A stretch of 64,000 bases of DNA from an uncultured Verrucomicrobia subdivision 3 bacterium (GCA_903850425.1 CAINLR010000001.1:171538-235537), one strand, 5' to 3'. Shown: positions 18,944 through 29,137, numbered from the stretch's first letter. Numbers and translations are program-made. Notes: generated by a model from the letters alone, not told the origin.

Positions 18944-21091
18944 TTAAGCTGCAGCCTTTTCAATATTCAAGGGCATCACCGCCGGCAGGTCCGGACGAGG
19001 GGGAGGTTGATCGAGACATTCCCGGACGAATTGTGCCAGCGTGCCAATGGAATAGGGCTTGGGAAGGAAGTTGCGCCCTTCCAATAGGGAGATGTCCTTG
19101 CCCGCCATACCCGGGCTATAGCCGCTGGTGTAGATCACTTTGAGCCCGGGACATTTGGCCTTGAGCCGCTCCGCCAGTTCGCCGCCCATAATGGTTCCCG
19201 GCATTACCATGTCGGTCACCAGCAAATCAATTTTCCGGGTGGCCTGATCCCACACCTCGAGCGCGTGATGGCCTGAGGCCGCTTCCAGCACATAGTAGCC
19301 TTGAATCCGGAGCACCTGCACGACCATCTCGCGCAGGGCGTCTTCGTCCTCGGCCACCAGCACGGTCTCCCGCCCCCGGCGCAAGTTCGCGTGGATCGGC
19401 TCATCCGCTTTTTCGGCCAACTGCCGCGTGGCGGCGAAGTAGATGCGGAAGGTGGTGCCGCAATCCGGCTTGCTCTCCACTTCCAGCCAACCGTGATGCT
19501 GCCGCACAATGCCAAAGACGGTGGACAACCCCAGGCCGGTTCCTTTGCCCACCGGCTTGGTGGTGAAGAAGGGTTCAAAGATCCGGGTGAGAATTTTTGT
19601 ATCCATGCCGGAACCGTTGTCGCTGAGCGTCAGGCACACATATTCGCCATCGCGGGGTTCCGGATCCATCGGCGTGGGGGCGCGGTGGATTTCACAGCGC
19701 GCGGTGCTCATGGAAATTTTTCCGCCCGCCGTCATGGCATCGCGGGCATTAACCACCAGGTTCATGACGATTTGTTCCACCATGCTGGTGTCGGCATGGA
19801 TGGCGGGCAACGGGTCGGCGGGCCGGAATTCCAGTTCCACCAGATCGCCCACCAGCCGTTGCAGCATCCGAATCGAGTTGCGCAGAATGTCGTTGAGATT
19901 CTGGTGCCGGAACTGCATGACCTGCTTGCGGCTGAACATGAGCAGTTGTCGGATTAACGTGGCCGCCCGGCCCGAAGCCTTGATGATTTCCTCGAGCGAC
20001 TCGAGTTGGGGATCGTTGGCCACCAGCGCCTGCTGCATCAGTCCGGCGTGCCCCTGGATCACGGTGAGAATATTGTTGAAGTCGTGCGCCACACCGGCGG
20101 CCAACTGCCCGATGGCCTCCATCTTCTGGGCCTGGCGCAACTGGCGCTCCAGCAGCGTCCGCTCCGAGACGTCCATCGCCAGCAGCAACACATGCGGGCT
20201 GCCGTCCATCATCACCGGGGCCAGCGACACCAGCACCTCGCGCAGCACCCCCTGCTGGCTGCGAATGCAGCCTTCCTGATCCTGCACCAGATCCTGCCGC
20301 AGCAGATTCTCGAACCACCGGTCCGCCTGTTCGGGTTTATCCCAGATGAACAACTCGCCCGGCGTCCGGCCAATCATGTCGGCGCGCGCATAGCCGCTGA
20401 CTTCGGCGAGCCGCTCATTCACATCCACGAAGCGGCGTTCCGGCATGGTCACGATGCCGCTGGGCACCGGGCTGGCATGAAACGCTTTCGAGAAGCGCTC
20501 TTCGGACAGGCCCAGAGATTTGTTGGCCTCGGCCAGTTCCTGGGTCCGCTGCCGCACCATGTCTTCCAATTCGGCCAGTTTGAAACCGGCCTGGCGATTG
20601 AGCTGCCATTTCTTGGTCAGCGCGTGCGCGAGCTGCTGCACCTCCACGTTGTCGAATGGTTTCTTGAGAACGACAAGACTATCGGGCTGGCCGACTTTGG
20701 CCCGCAGCTCTTCCCATGAATAGTCCGAGTAGGCCGTGCAGACGACGACTTGAATCTCAGGATTCACTTCCCAAATGCGGGCGATGGTTTCCACGCCGTC
20801 CCAGCCGGGCGGCATCCGCACATCCACAAAAGCCAAGGCGTAGGGCCGGTGCGCGGCGAGCGCCTGCTGCACCATCGCGAGGCCTTCCTGGCCTTGGAAG
20901 GCGGAGTCCAGTTCGAAACTAAGGGCGGCCGGGGCGGGTTGCGCTTCCTCGAACAAGGCGGCCTCCAGCGCGTTCACGGCCGCATGGCCGCTGTCCGCCG
21001 GAGACAGGATTTTCCGAAAATCCGCATGGATGGTCGGGTTGTCATCCACGATCAGGATGCGCTGGTTCGGTTTTGAATCGGTATGTTCCAT
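18944..21091 (-). CDS. Hybrid histidine kinase: REC-PAS-HisKA-HATPase-REC
   Basis: ILIVDDNPTIHADFRKIL; AGVAHDFNNILTVIQGHAGL; DNGSGM...GTGLGLSTVFGI; VLVAEDEDALREMV ... LVTDMVMPG. Confidence 0.93.
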   Translation of the reverse strand: MEHTDSKPNQRILIVDDNPTIHADFRKILSPADSGHAAVNALEAALFEEAQPAPAALSFELDSAFQGQEGLAMVQQALAAHRPYALAFVDVRMPPGWDGVETIARIWEVNPEIQVVVCTAYSDYSWEELRAKVGQPDSLVVLKKPFDNVEVQQLAHALTKKWQLNRQAGFKLAELEDMVRQRTQELAEANKSLGLSEERFSKAFHASPVPSGIVTMPERRFVDVNERLAEVSGYARADMIGRTPGELFIWDKPEQADRWFENLLRQDLVQDQEGCIRSQQGVLREVLVSLAPVMMDGSPHVLLLAMDVSERTLLERQLRQAQKMEAIGQLAAGVAHDFNNILTVIQGHAGLMQQALVANDPQLESLEEIIKASGRAATLIRQLLMFSRKQVMQFRHQNLNDILRNSIRMLQRLVGDLVELEFRPADPLPAIHADTSMVEQIVMNLVVNARDAMTAGGKISMSTARCEIHRAPTPMDPEPRDGEYVCLTLSDNGSGMDTKILTRIFEPFFTTKPVGKGTGLGLSTVFGIVRQHHGWLEVESKPDCGTTFRIYFAATRQLAEKADEPIHANLRRGRETVLVAEDEDALREMVVQVLRIQGYYVLEAASGHHALEVWDQATRKIDLLVTDMVMPGTIMGGELAERLKAKCPGLKVIYTSGYSPGMAGKDISLLEGRNFLPKPYSIGTLAQFVRECLDQPPPRPDLPAVMPLNIEKAAA

Positions 21092-21103
21092 AATGAATGA
21101 CCC

Positions 21104-23074
21104 CTAGGCAGCCGCGCCCGGCTCCTTATTGTTGGCACCGGCCACCGGTAATTCAAGCATGAAACTCGCCCCCTGGCCAAGGCCGTTGCTCTCGGCGACC
21201 AGACTGCCGCCCATCTCCTTGGCCGCGTTGGCGCCGCTGTGCAGGCCAAACCCGTGGCCGTCCTTCTTGGTGGTGAAACCATGGTTGAAAATCTTGACCA
21301 GATGATCCGGCGCAATGCCGATTCCGTTGTCGCGGATGCTGAGCTTCACCCGGCCGGAAGTAGCGAGCTCCACCCGAACCACCAACTGCTTATGCTCCGG
21401 CTGTTGTGCGTCCATCGCATACTTGGCGTTGCGGATAATGTTGATGAGGATTTGCAGCACCTTGTGCCGGTCCACGCAGACCAGCGGCACGGGCTGGTCC
21501 AGTTCGCGAACGACTTGCACCCGATGCCGCTCAAAGGCGGCAGCGTTCATCCGCAACGCATCCTCGACCAGTTCCACCGGCGACAGGTTTTCAAAAGCGC
21601 CGGAGACCTTGGCATAGCTTTGTTGCATGGCCACAATCTCCTTGATGTGCTCGATGTGCTGGCCCACGGAATTCATTTCCGCGATCAGCTTGGCCTGCTC
21701 ATCGGCCAACTGGGCAGCCACGACGGCGAAATACTCCGGCAACAACTTGCCCTTCGGATCATTGGTCAGAAAGGCGGCGAGTTGGCTGTTCTGCTCGCGC
21801 AACAAATTTGCGGCGCGGCACAGGTTGGGCACCTTGGACTGCCGCAGGCGGTCGCCCACCAGCGTGGCCGACACGCTCACGCTGTTGAGCACGTTGCCCA
21901 CGTTGTGCAACACGCCCGTGGCCACTTCCGCCATGCCCGCCTGCCGGGAGGTTTCCACCAGTTTGTGGTTCAACCTTTCCAGTTTCACCGCGGATTCCCG
22001 CTGCTCGCTGATGTCTTGAAAAATGCCGCGCACGGCGGCGGCGTCACCGTGCTCAATGAGCACGACCCCGCTTTCGCGAATCCACACCGTGCGGCCATCG
22101 GCGGCCACCATGCGGTAGTCATAGCTGTAAGGCTTGCGGCGCGCCACCATTTCGTGGCAGGTCTGAATGGCTTTGGCGGCATCCTCCGGATGCAGTTTCT
22201 CCGCCCAGAAGTTTGGGTTGGCCAGCCATTCTTCAGCCGTGTAACCCAGCAGGCGCTCACTCTGCCGGCTGACGAAAGTGAACTGGAATGAGTCCGCCGC
22301 ACACTCCCAGACGATGCCGTCCAAGGAGTGAATCATCGCCTCCATTTTCTGTTGCGAAAGGTTCAAAGCCACGTCCTGACTTTGGATGCGGCCCAGCATT
22401 TCGTTAAACGACTCGGTCAAGCGCCCCAGTTCGTCGCGCCGGCCGTTGACCGGCGCGCGGACGGAGTAGTCCTTTTTTTCGCCAACGACGCGGGCGGTTT
22501 CCGCGAGTTGCAGCACCGGGGCCGTGATGACGCGCTGCAACCGGCTCGAAAGGAGCACGGCCAGCAAAGCGGACACCAGCATGACGCCCAGGATCACCAG
22601 CGCGTAGAGACCCAACAGCGCCCGCAACGTCGCCTGATAGTCGGATTGCAGGTAAAGTGTGCCCACCTCCTTGTTGTCGGATTCGACTGGCTGCGTGTAG
22701 AGGAGATGGCCGTTGAAGTAGAGAAATTCGCCGGCGCGCGGAAACTGCGCCAACGCCGGCGCCTCACTGAGTTCGCCATATTGCGCCAGAACGTTGGTGC
22801 CCGTGACCAGACAGGCGAATGCGACGGTGGGCTTGGCTTTGAGCGACTGCACCATTTCGCCGGCCGAATTGGTATCTCCGAACGTCACGATGGCCGTGCT
22901 GTTTTTGGCGATGATGGCCGCCAGCGTCGCGGTGTCGCGCTGGAAGTTGGCGCGGAAGTTCAGCACCTGGAAAGTAAAGAGCGCCGCGATGGCGACGCAG
23001 AGCACCGTGCCGCAAATGAGCATGGTCATCAACAGCATCTTCCGTTGGATTGGCAGGTCGTAAAAGGTTTTCAT
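21104..23074 (-). CDS. Membrane sensor histidine kinase with CHASE8-like ectodomain, HAMP, PAS, HATPase
   Basis: MKTFYDLPIQRKMLLMTMLICGTVLCVAIAALFTFQ...; two TMs; HAMP ITAPVLQLAETARVV; PAS/PAC; DNGIGIAPDHLVKIFNHGFTTKKDGHGFGLHSGANAA. ORF extension to 23341 overlaps yfiR and is unlikely. Confidence 0.9.
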   Translation of the reverse strand: MKTFYDLPIQRKMLLMTMLICGTVLCVAIAALFTFQVLNFRANFQRDTATLAAIIAKNSTAIVTFGDTNSAGEMVQSLKAKPTVAFACLVTGTNVLAQYGELSEAPALAQFPRAGEFLYFNGHLLYTQPVESDNKEVGTLYLQSDYQATLRALLGLYALVILGVMLVSALLAVLLSSRLQRVITAPVLQLAETARVVGEKKDYSVRAPVNGRRDELGRLTESFNEMLGRIQSQDVALNLSQQKMEAMIHSLDGIVWECAADSFQFTFVSRQSERLLGYTAEEWLANPNFWAEKLHPEDAAKAIQTCHEMVARRKPYSYDYRMVAADGRTVWIRESGVVLIEHGDAAAVRGIFQDISEQRESAVKLERLNHKLVETSRQAGMAEVATGVLHNVGNVLNSVSVSATLVGDRLRQSKVPNLCRAANLLREQNSQLAAFLTNDPKGKLLPEYFAVVAAQLADEQAKLIAEMNSVGQHIEHIKEIVAMQQSYAKVSGAFENLSPVELVEDALRMNAAAFERHRVQVVRELDQPVPLVCVDRHKVLQILINIIRNAKYAMDAQQPEHKQLVVRVELATSGRVKLSIRDNGIGIAPDHLVKIFNHGFTTKKDGHGFGLHSGANAAKEMGGSLVAESNGLGQGASFMLELPVAGANNKEPGAAA

Positions 23075-23658
23075 GGTTTCAGAGTAGAAGTGGGGGCGGC
23101 CGTTTCCACGATCGCCGCCAGTTGCAAGAGCTTGGAGCTGATTTTCAGGCCGGCCGCCTTGGCCGCCATTGGGTTGACTTCCATTTTTACGGATTTGCTC
23201 ACCAGCCGCAGGTTCACCATCCCGCCGCGTTGGGCAAAGCCATTGATATCGCTCACCGTCAGCACGGGACGGCCCGCGAGCACTCCCAATACCGCCGGCA
23301 ACCGGTCCGCCTCCGAACGGCTGATGAATACCACCTGGCAACCCCGCAGCTCAGCGTCGGTGCCCAGGCGTTTGATGCGCAGCGGGCGATGGTTCACCAA
23401 CTCGCCGCGGACGGTCTCATCCAACGGCGGGCCGAACGGATCCTCGCCGATAATGCCGATGATGATGGGCGCGTTGGTGGTCGCGAACGCGTTGGCCGGC
23501 CAGTCCGTGAACTTGGTGAAGTTGTAGAGATACGCCGCCTTGAGTTGGTATTCGCTCACGCCGTTGCCCGGATCCGCCGCGACGGCCCAACCGTTGGCCA
23601 GCCAGAGGCAGACCAACCCCAGCAGCCCGAGGCGGCGGATGAGTATCGGTGGGTTCAT
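23071..23658 (-). CDS. YfiR family (DUF4154) periplasmic protein
   Basis: EYQLKAAYLYNFTKFTDWPANAF, IIGIIGEDPFG, CQVVFISRSEA, VLTVSDINGFAQRGGMVNL: YfiR/DUF4154 hallmarks. Confidence 0.88.
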   Translation of the reverse strand: MNPPILIRRLGLLGLVCLWLANGWAVAADPGNGVSEYQLKAAYLYNFTKFTDWPANAFATTNAPIIIGIIGEDPFGPPLDETVRGELVNHRPLRIKRLGTDAELRGCQVVFISRSEADRLPAVLGVLAGRPVLTVSDINGFAQRGGMVNLRLVSKSVKMEVNPMAAKAAGLKISSKLLQLAAIVETAAPTSTLKP

Positions 23659-23676
23659 GACGGCTTGGGACAGAGT

Positions 23677-25788
23677 TTAGAATTTCCAAGTTGCCTTGAG
23701 GCGGAACTGCCGGCCGTCCTGTGGGATGGCGTTCTGCGTGAAATCGCCGGACGCTGGGTCGGAGTAATGCTGGTCAAAGAGATTGTAAATGCTGGCGGAC
23801 ACTTCCAGCCCCTTGACCAGTTCGCGGCTGAACAAGGTGACATTGGCCACCAGGAAGCCGTCCACACCGCCGCCCCGCACCGTGTCCCGATTGCTCATGC
23901 CTTGCAGTTCCAGACTGGCAAAGACTTTCTCCTGCCAGACCGGCACGGAGAGACTCACCTTGCCCAGATGCTCGGGCGAATTGCTCAACCGCCGGCCCAT
24001 CTGATGGTCGTCTGTGTGGGCCAACGTATAGCTGGCCCGCCCACATAAGCCGCTGGCCCAGTGTGCCGCCACTTCAACTTCGGCCCCGGCCGTCTGCACC
24101 GAATCCAAGTTCCCGTAGAAGTGCAGGCCATCCTCTTCATCATACTGGTAAACGATGAGATCCTTGATGTCGTTGTAGAACAGGGAGCCGCTGGCACTCC
24201 AGTGCAGTCCGAGTTTTTGTTCGCAGACCAGTTCATAGGAACGAATGGTTTCGGGGCCGAGATTCGCATGTTCGTCCTTGTTGCCCGCCTCGTAGTATCG
24301 CTCATAGGCGTCGGGGGCGCGAAAAGCCTGGCCGTATAGGAGCTTGAAGGTGGTCGGGGTCCAGGGCTGATAGATGAGCGCGGCGCGCGGATTCACCGTG
24401 TCGCCAAAGGTGTTGAAGTGGTCATAGCGGACGCCGGCGTTGAGGATCAGGTCGGGCAACACCTGATACTCATCCTGCGCGTAGAGGCTGAAATAACTGG
24501 CCGACTCAGCCGAGTCGAGGTAGGTGGTGTGCGGGGAGAGATCGTAATCTTTCTGGTCAAGCTGGAAATCAGCGCGCACTTCCGCGCCGGCCGTGACCCG
24601 GTGTTGTTCCAGCCAGCTCTTGCTCACCTGCACCTCGCCCCCCACCGAACCGGACTGGGCCAGTTGTTCGTTCAAGTAAACGGGTTGAAACGGATCGAGG
24701 TAGTCGTAGGGAACCTGGCTCTGTAATTGGTAATAGTCATAATAGGCGCGGGCCATGACTTCCCAATCGCTTTCGAACGTGTGCTGGAACTTGAGGTCGG
24801 CAAAGGCGCGCGTATCGGTCGTCGCGAAGTGCGGGTCATTGAAAATGGTGATCGCATCGGCCGAGGAGAATGGCGCGGTGGGCCAGGTTTTCTGGCGCTC
24901 CACCCAGCCGCCTTCCAGCGAGAAGCCCCGCCATGAAATACTCGCGAACGCGTTGCGCGCAGATCCGCCGTCCAGGTTCTCGGCCACACCATGGTTGATC
25001 GCAGCGAATTCCGGGTAGTAGAGCCGCGGGGCGCCCGCGCTGTCGTAGAGCATGCCCGAGAGCAGCAATTCCACGCCATTGGTGAACTGATTCCCGTAGC
25101 TGACGCGGCCGGTGTAAGTATCAAAGCTCCCCACCGACCCGGCCACCTCCGCGCCCTGCACGTCCCGGCCTTGGCGGGTGATGACGTTGATAACGCCAAA
25201 AAAAGCGTTGTTGCCGTAGAGCGAGGACCCCGGTCCGCGAATCACTTCCACGCGTTCGATCAGGTCCACATCCAAGATGAAATCGGTGCCGCTGGCTGCC
25301 GTGTCGAAAATGGGATCATTCAGGCGGTGGCCGTCCACCGTAAGCAATAAACGCCCGCCGTAGTCGCCGGGGATGTTGATGCCGCGCATTCCGATGGCGT
25401 TGTAACCGCGATCATACGTCGCATAAAATCCAGGCACGCTGCGCAGGATTTCCGCCAAGGTGCGATGCCCCTGTTTTTTGATTTCATCCGCCGAGATGAT
25501 GGTGACGGCGGACGGGGCTTCGGTAAGTTTCTGTTCGTGCTTGGAGGCGCCGAATACCTTCTCCACCTTCACTTCCATCAACTCCTCCAGACTGAGTTTC
25601 TTGAGGCTGCGAACGACGGCGTTGGTCGAGGAACCGGCCGGAGCTGACGCTGCTTCGCTGGCCCTGGCGGCCGGCGCGTGGAGGCCGAACCACGCGACCG
25701 CCAGCGCCGTGGTTAAAGCGTGTTCATAGCCGCGCACGCGCACCGGCTTGGGCGACCGGCGTTGCGGGCGGGTGCTATCTGTCTTCAT
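23677..25788 (-). CDS. TonB-dependent receptor
   Basis: Plug TEAPSAVTIISADEIKKQGHRTLAEILRSVPGFYA; IERVEVIRGPGSSLYGNNAFFGVINVITR; terminal F (ATWKF). Confidence 0.95.
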   Translation of the reverse strand: MKTDSTRPQRRSPKPVRVRGYEHALTTALAVAWFGLHAPAARASEAASAPAGSSTNAVVRSLKKLSLEELMEVKVEKVFGASKHEQKLTEAPSAVTIISADEIKKQGHRTLAEILRSVPGFYATYDRGYNAIGMRGINIPGDYGGRLLLTVDGHRLNDPIFDTAASGTDFILDVDLIERVEVIRGPGSSLYGNNAFFGVINVITRQGRDVQGAEVAGSVGSFDTYTGRVSYGNQFTNGVELLLSGMLYDSAGAPRLYYPEFAAINHGVAENLDGGSARNAFASISWRGFSLEGGWVERQKTWPTAPFSSADAITIFNDPHFATTDTRAFADLKFQHTFESDWEVMARAYYDYYQLQSQVPYDYLDPFQPVYLNEQLAQSGSVGGEVQVSKSWLEQHRVTAGAEVRADFQLDQKDYDLSPHTTYLDSAESASYFSLYAQDEYQVLPDLILNAGVRYDHFNTFGDTVNPRAALIYQPWTPTTFKLLYGQAFRAPDAYERYYEAGNKDEHANLGPETIRSYELVCEQKLGLHWSASGSLFYNDIKDLIVYQYDEEDGLHFYGNLDSVQTAGAEVEVAAHWASGLCGRASYTLAHTDDHQMGRRLSNSPEHLGKVSLSVPVWQEKVFASLELQGMSNRDTVRGGGVDGFLVANVTLFSRELVKGLEVSASIYNLFDQHYSDPASGDFTQNAIPQDGRQFRLKATWKF

Positions 25789-26057
25789 ATTGCTTTGGAA
25801 TTTACCAGCGAACTTGAGGCGCCATAAACCGCATCCACATGGGTGGCGGTCAGTTCTCCGCAGCTCAAGTGGTCCCGTGTTTTCGCCGGATTGGGTTGCT
25901 CGAGATTATTTGTGTCCAGAACTAATGCAAGCGTGCCTTGTGCTGGGATTGACGGAACGCAGCCCAAGCCGGCCATGGCCAAAAAAAGAGACAATCCGCC
26001 CGGCAAATTTCGCCGCCGCAGCAGATTGGCTAGGCAAAATCTACAGCTTCGAGTCAT
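25785..26057 (-). CDS. Small secreted protein, function unknown, ATGA-overlapping with TonB-dependent receptor start
   Basis: MTRSCRFCLANLLRRRNLPGGLSLFLAMAGLGCVPSIPAQGTLALVLDTNNLEQPNPAKTRDHLSCGELTATHVDAVYGASSSLVNSKAI*; signal-peptide-like N-terminus; its TGA stop overlaps the receptor ATG (ATGA). Confidence 0.45.
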   Translation of the reverse strand: MTRSCRFCLANLLRRRNLPGGLSLFLAMAGLGCVPSIPAQGTLALVLDTNNLEQPNPAKTRDHLSCGELTATHVDAVYGASSSLVNSKAI

Positions 26058-26320
26058 TATCCGATTTCCCCCTGGCTGATTGTCATGGCCGCTTGGGATG
26101 CACTCTCTAATTATTGTCACGGGCTAAATCACCAGCAGGTTCAATACCTCATACCCATACCCATTCCCAAAGAGAAACGGTGGAAGGCTCCGAATCTCTC
26201 CCCATAAACCTCGGTTTCGGATGGGCGCGGCGTCAATGCCCCTCCGGTCCAGATCTTCAACGCGCGAAATTCACCTGGGGAAACCGAGGATCGCTACGGG
26301 AGTTTCCGGCCCGAGTCACG

Positions 26321-27550
26321 CTAGAAATCCTTGAAATCACCGGCGAGCGGAATTTCCCGCCGGCGATTTCCCGCCGTTGCTGCCGGGGTGTGCCTGCTGC
26401 CATTGGCGGGCGCGAATTTTTTTGCAATTTTGGCGGCGGCCTGAAATTGCTGGAGGCGCGGCGCGAGCACATCGGGATTGGCAGCGGCCTTTTCGCTCGT
26501 GCCACCCACGAGTTGCATGAGTTCGCCGACCGCTTGTTGCATCAACGCGGCTTGCGCGCCAAGTTCCTGGGCGGCGGCGGCGCTTTCCTCGGCACCGGCG
26601 GCGTTGCCCTGCGTCACCTTGTCCATCTGGCCCACCGCCAGGTTGATTTGGGTGATCCCTTGGGTCTGCTCGCGCGAGGCCCCGGCCACTTCCGCCGCCA
26701 GTTCATCCACCTGCCGCGCCTTGGTCACAATGTCCGTCAACGCGTCGGTCACTTGCTGGCTGATTTGCACGCCTTGGGCGGTCTTGAGGATGGCCCCTTC
26801 GATTTTCGCCGCCGTCTCTTTCGCCGCCACCGCGCTGCGTTGCGCCAGGCTGCGGACTTCGTCAGCGACCACGGCAAAACCCATGCCCGCTTCCCCTGCC
26901 CGGGCCGCTTCCACGGCCGCGTTCAACGCCAGAATGTTCGTCTGGAAAGCAATCTCATCAATCGTCTGAATGATCTTGGCGATATCGTCGGACGACGCTT
27001 TGATGCTGTGCATCGCGGTGTTCATCGCCGTCATGTCCCCGGCCCCCTTGTCGGCCGCGCCGCGCGCGGCGCGGGCGAGGTCGTTCGCCTTCTGAGCGTT
27101 GTCCGCGTTGCGCCGCGTCATGCTCGCCAGTTCCTCCAGGGACGCACTCGTCTCTTCAATCGAAGCCGCCTGTTCCCCCGCCCCTTGCGCCAGGGTCTGG
27201 CTGGAGCCGGAAATTTGCGCGGCGGTTTGGTTTACGCACTCGGAGCCGTGCCTCAATCTCTGGGCCAGATCTCGCAGCACTTGGCCCATCGTGGCCACCA
27301 CGCCCCACAGACTTCCCAAGGACAATAACGTGCCGAGCGCACCGATGCCGAGGACGACACCGTAGGCCTGGCGCACGGCGGCATGGAGGCTGGCGGCACT
27401 GGCCGGAGTGCTCCGGGTGAGTTCTTGGATGAGGCGGTCAATCCCGTGGAGCGCATACAGGGACGAGCACGCCAACAGCCCGGCGGAGGCCATCACAACG
27501 GCAAAGCCGGCAATGATTCTTTGCCGCGCCGTCCAGTTGAAAGTTTTCAT
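26321..27550 (-). CDS. Methyl-accepting chemotaxis protein
   Basis: [19 protein letters not shown]; signalling hairpin [49 protein letters not shown]-terminal [11 protein letters not shown]. Confidence 0.93.
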   Translation of the reverse strand: MKTFNWTARQRIIAGFAVVMASAGLLACSSLYALHGIDRLIQELTRSTPASAASLHAAVRQAYGVVLGIGALGTLLSLGSLWGVVATMGQVLRDLAQRLRHGSECVNQTAAQISGSSQTLAQGAGEQAASIEETSASLEELASMTRRNADNAQKANDLARAARGAADKGAGDMTAMNTAMHSIKASSDDIAKIIQTIDEIAFQTNILALNAAVEAARAGEAGMGFAVVADEVRSLAQRSAVAAKETAAKIEGAILKTAQGVQISQQVTDALTDIVTKARQVDELAAEVAGASREQTQGITQINLAVGQMDKVTQGNAAGAEESAAAAQELGAQAALMQQAVGELMQLVGGTSEKAAANPDVLAPRLQQFQAAAKIAKKFAPANGSRHTPAATAGNRRREIPLAGDFKDF

Positions 27551-27642
27551 AATGATAAAATCCCGCGCGGCGCAAAACCACGCACCGTGCAACCGATGAT
27601 CCCGCCGATCACGTCATTTTCCTGCGACCGCCGCAGCGAGGT

Positions 27643-27663
27643 CCGCAGGCGCGTTGCCTGCGG
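27643..27663. repeat. Short GC-rich hairpin CCGCAGGC-gcgtt-GCCTGCGG
   Basis: Perfect 8-bp inverted repeat in the MCP/marC intergenic region. Confidence 0.6.
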
Positions 27664-27836
27664 CAACCCCGCCATGGCGGAATCGCCGAGCCTAGCGGCA
27701 ATCCAACTCGCTATCGGCAGATGCGCGAAATACTTGAGCCAATTGGCAACGTGGCCGGGCGGCCGGGTTGACCGCACAAATCCAGAACCAAGGCGGAAAG
27801 CAGTCGCCACCGGATTCGTCGCCGGCGGGGAAAAAA

Positions 27837-28463
27837 TCAAATTACTGGCGGGGCTAGCAAATCCAGTCGGAACGCTTTGATGGCATTGAGCATGAATTGC
27901 ACGGCAACCGCCGCCAGCAACAGGCCCATGATGCGGACGGCGATGTTCATCACGATCGGACTCAGCCAGCGCGCACCCCGGGCAGAGACGCGTAAAGTCA
28001 CGTAGCTGACGAACGCCACCGCCACGATGCAGCCATACAGCGCCAGGTGTTGGGGAATGTCTTTCGCTTCATTCTGGAGCAGGACGGTGGTGGAAATGGC
28101 ACCCGGTCCGGCCAGCATTGGAATCGCCAGCGGCGTCACGGCAATGTCCGGCTTTTCCGTCCCCGCCTGCGTTTCCTCGTGAGTTTCTTGAACCCGCGAA
28201 CGTTGGGCCCGCACCATGTCCAGCGCTACGATCAGCAGCAGGATGCTCGCGGCCATTTGAAACGCCGGCATGGTGATGCCCATGACTTTGAAGAGCAGTT
28301 GGCCGGTCCAGGAAAAAACCAGCATCACGCCGGCGGCCACACAACACGCCAGCCGCGCGGTGCGGATGCGCTGCTCCGCCGTGTCGTGCGGCGTCATGGC
28401 CAGAAACGCCGGCACGATGGCCAACGGATCCACGATCACGAAGAGCGAACTGGCCGCCAGCAA
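27837..28463 (-). CDS. MarC family integral membrane protein
   Basis: SSLFVIVDPLAIVPAFLAMTP; PLAIPMLAGPGAISTTVLL; non-ATG start (TTG, or CTG slightly upstream). Confidence 0.88.
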   Translation of the reverse strand: MLAASSLFVIVDPLAIVPAFLAMTPHDTAEQRIRTARLACCVAAGVMLVFSWTGQLLFKVMGITMPAFQMAASILLLIVALDMVRAQRSRVQETHEETQAGTEKPDIAVTPLAIPMLAGPGAISTTVLLQNEAKDIPQHLALYGCIVAVAFVSYVTLRVSARGARWLSPIVMNIAVRIMGLLLAAVAVQFMLNAIKAFRLDLLAPPVI

Positions 28464-28675
28464 AATGTATTCAAGCAGATTAATGGAAGCGAATTAGACG
28501 CGGATGGCGGGAAAAGTCAATGGCGGGAATGCGCGATTGCGACGCACACTCCCGTTGATCGGCCTGGGCGGGCTTCAACCGGCGGACGACGCCACCCGGA
28601 TTTGCCCTGGTTGCTGCGGACCATCAAGCGCCGCCAGCAAAAGTCAAAACCTGCGGGTGGTTCGGCGTCGGAGCG

Positions 28676-29005
28676 CTATTTCTTCAAGGTCCGCAGATAG
28701 GCGACCGAGGCCTTGATGTCCTCATCGGAAAGTTCCGACGATTTCATCAGCGTCTTGTCGTCTTTCTTCATGCCTTCTTTGATGGCCTTGAAGGCCTGGT
28801 CATCCGTGACAGCGGCTTGGACAGCGGCGTCGCTATAATCTTTCGCGCCGAGTTTTTGGCCCATCTTGGTGGCGCCTTTGCCGTCGTCGCCGTGGCATTT
28901 GGCGCAGTTGTCGGCATAAACCGTCTTGCCGTCAGCGGCCAGGGTGGTGGTGGTGAAGGCGAGCGCGAGCGCCGCCGGGATTGCGAGGAGAGCTAGTTTT
29001 TTCAT
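28676..29005 (-). CDS. Monoheme cytochrome c (c553/c6-like)
   Basis: Signal peptide, CAKCH heme motif (YADNCAKCHGDDGKGATKMGQKLGAKDYSD). Confidence 0.93.
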   Translation of the reverse strand: MKKLALLAIPAALALAFTTTTLAADGKTVYADNCAKCHGDDGKGATKMGQKLGAKDYSDAAVQAAVTDDQAFKAIKEGMKKDDKTLMKSSELSDEDIKASVAYLRTLKK

Positions 29006-29137
29006 AAGTGCGAGTTAACAATCGCGCTAAGTTTGATTTCTTTCTAATCAATTCTTGCCAGAGGCTTGACGTGAATTGACTGTCCAGTTTGCTTCCAATC
29101 ATTGCCGCGCCCAGCGGAAATTGCTACCGTGGACGCG

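Noticed and set aside
23075-23341. N-terminal extension of the CHASE8-like kinase ORF
   Set aside because: It lies entirely within yfiR in another frame; MKTFYDLPIQRKM (23074) with ATGA coupling is the natural start.
25789-26320. Riboswitch (c-di-GMP or cobalamin) upstream of the TonB receptor
   Set aside because: I looked by eye on the minus strand for conserved cobalamin-box and GEMM motifs and found no convincing match; the region is better explained by the small ORF plus a leader.
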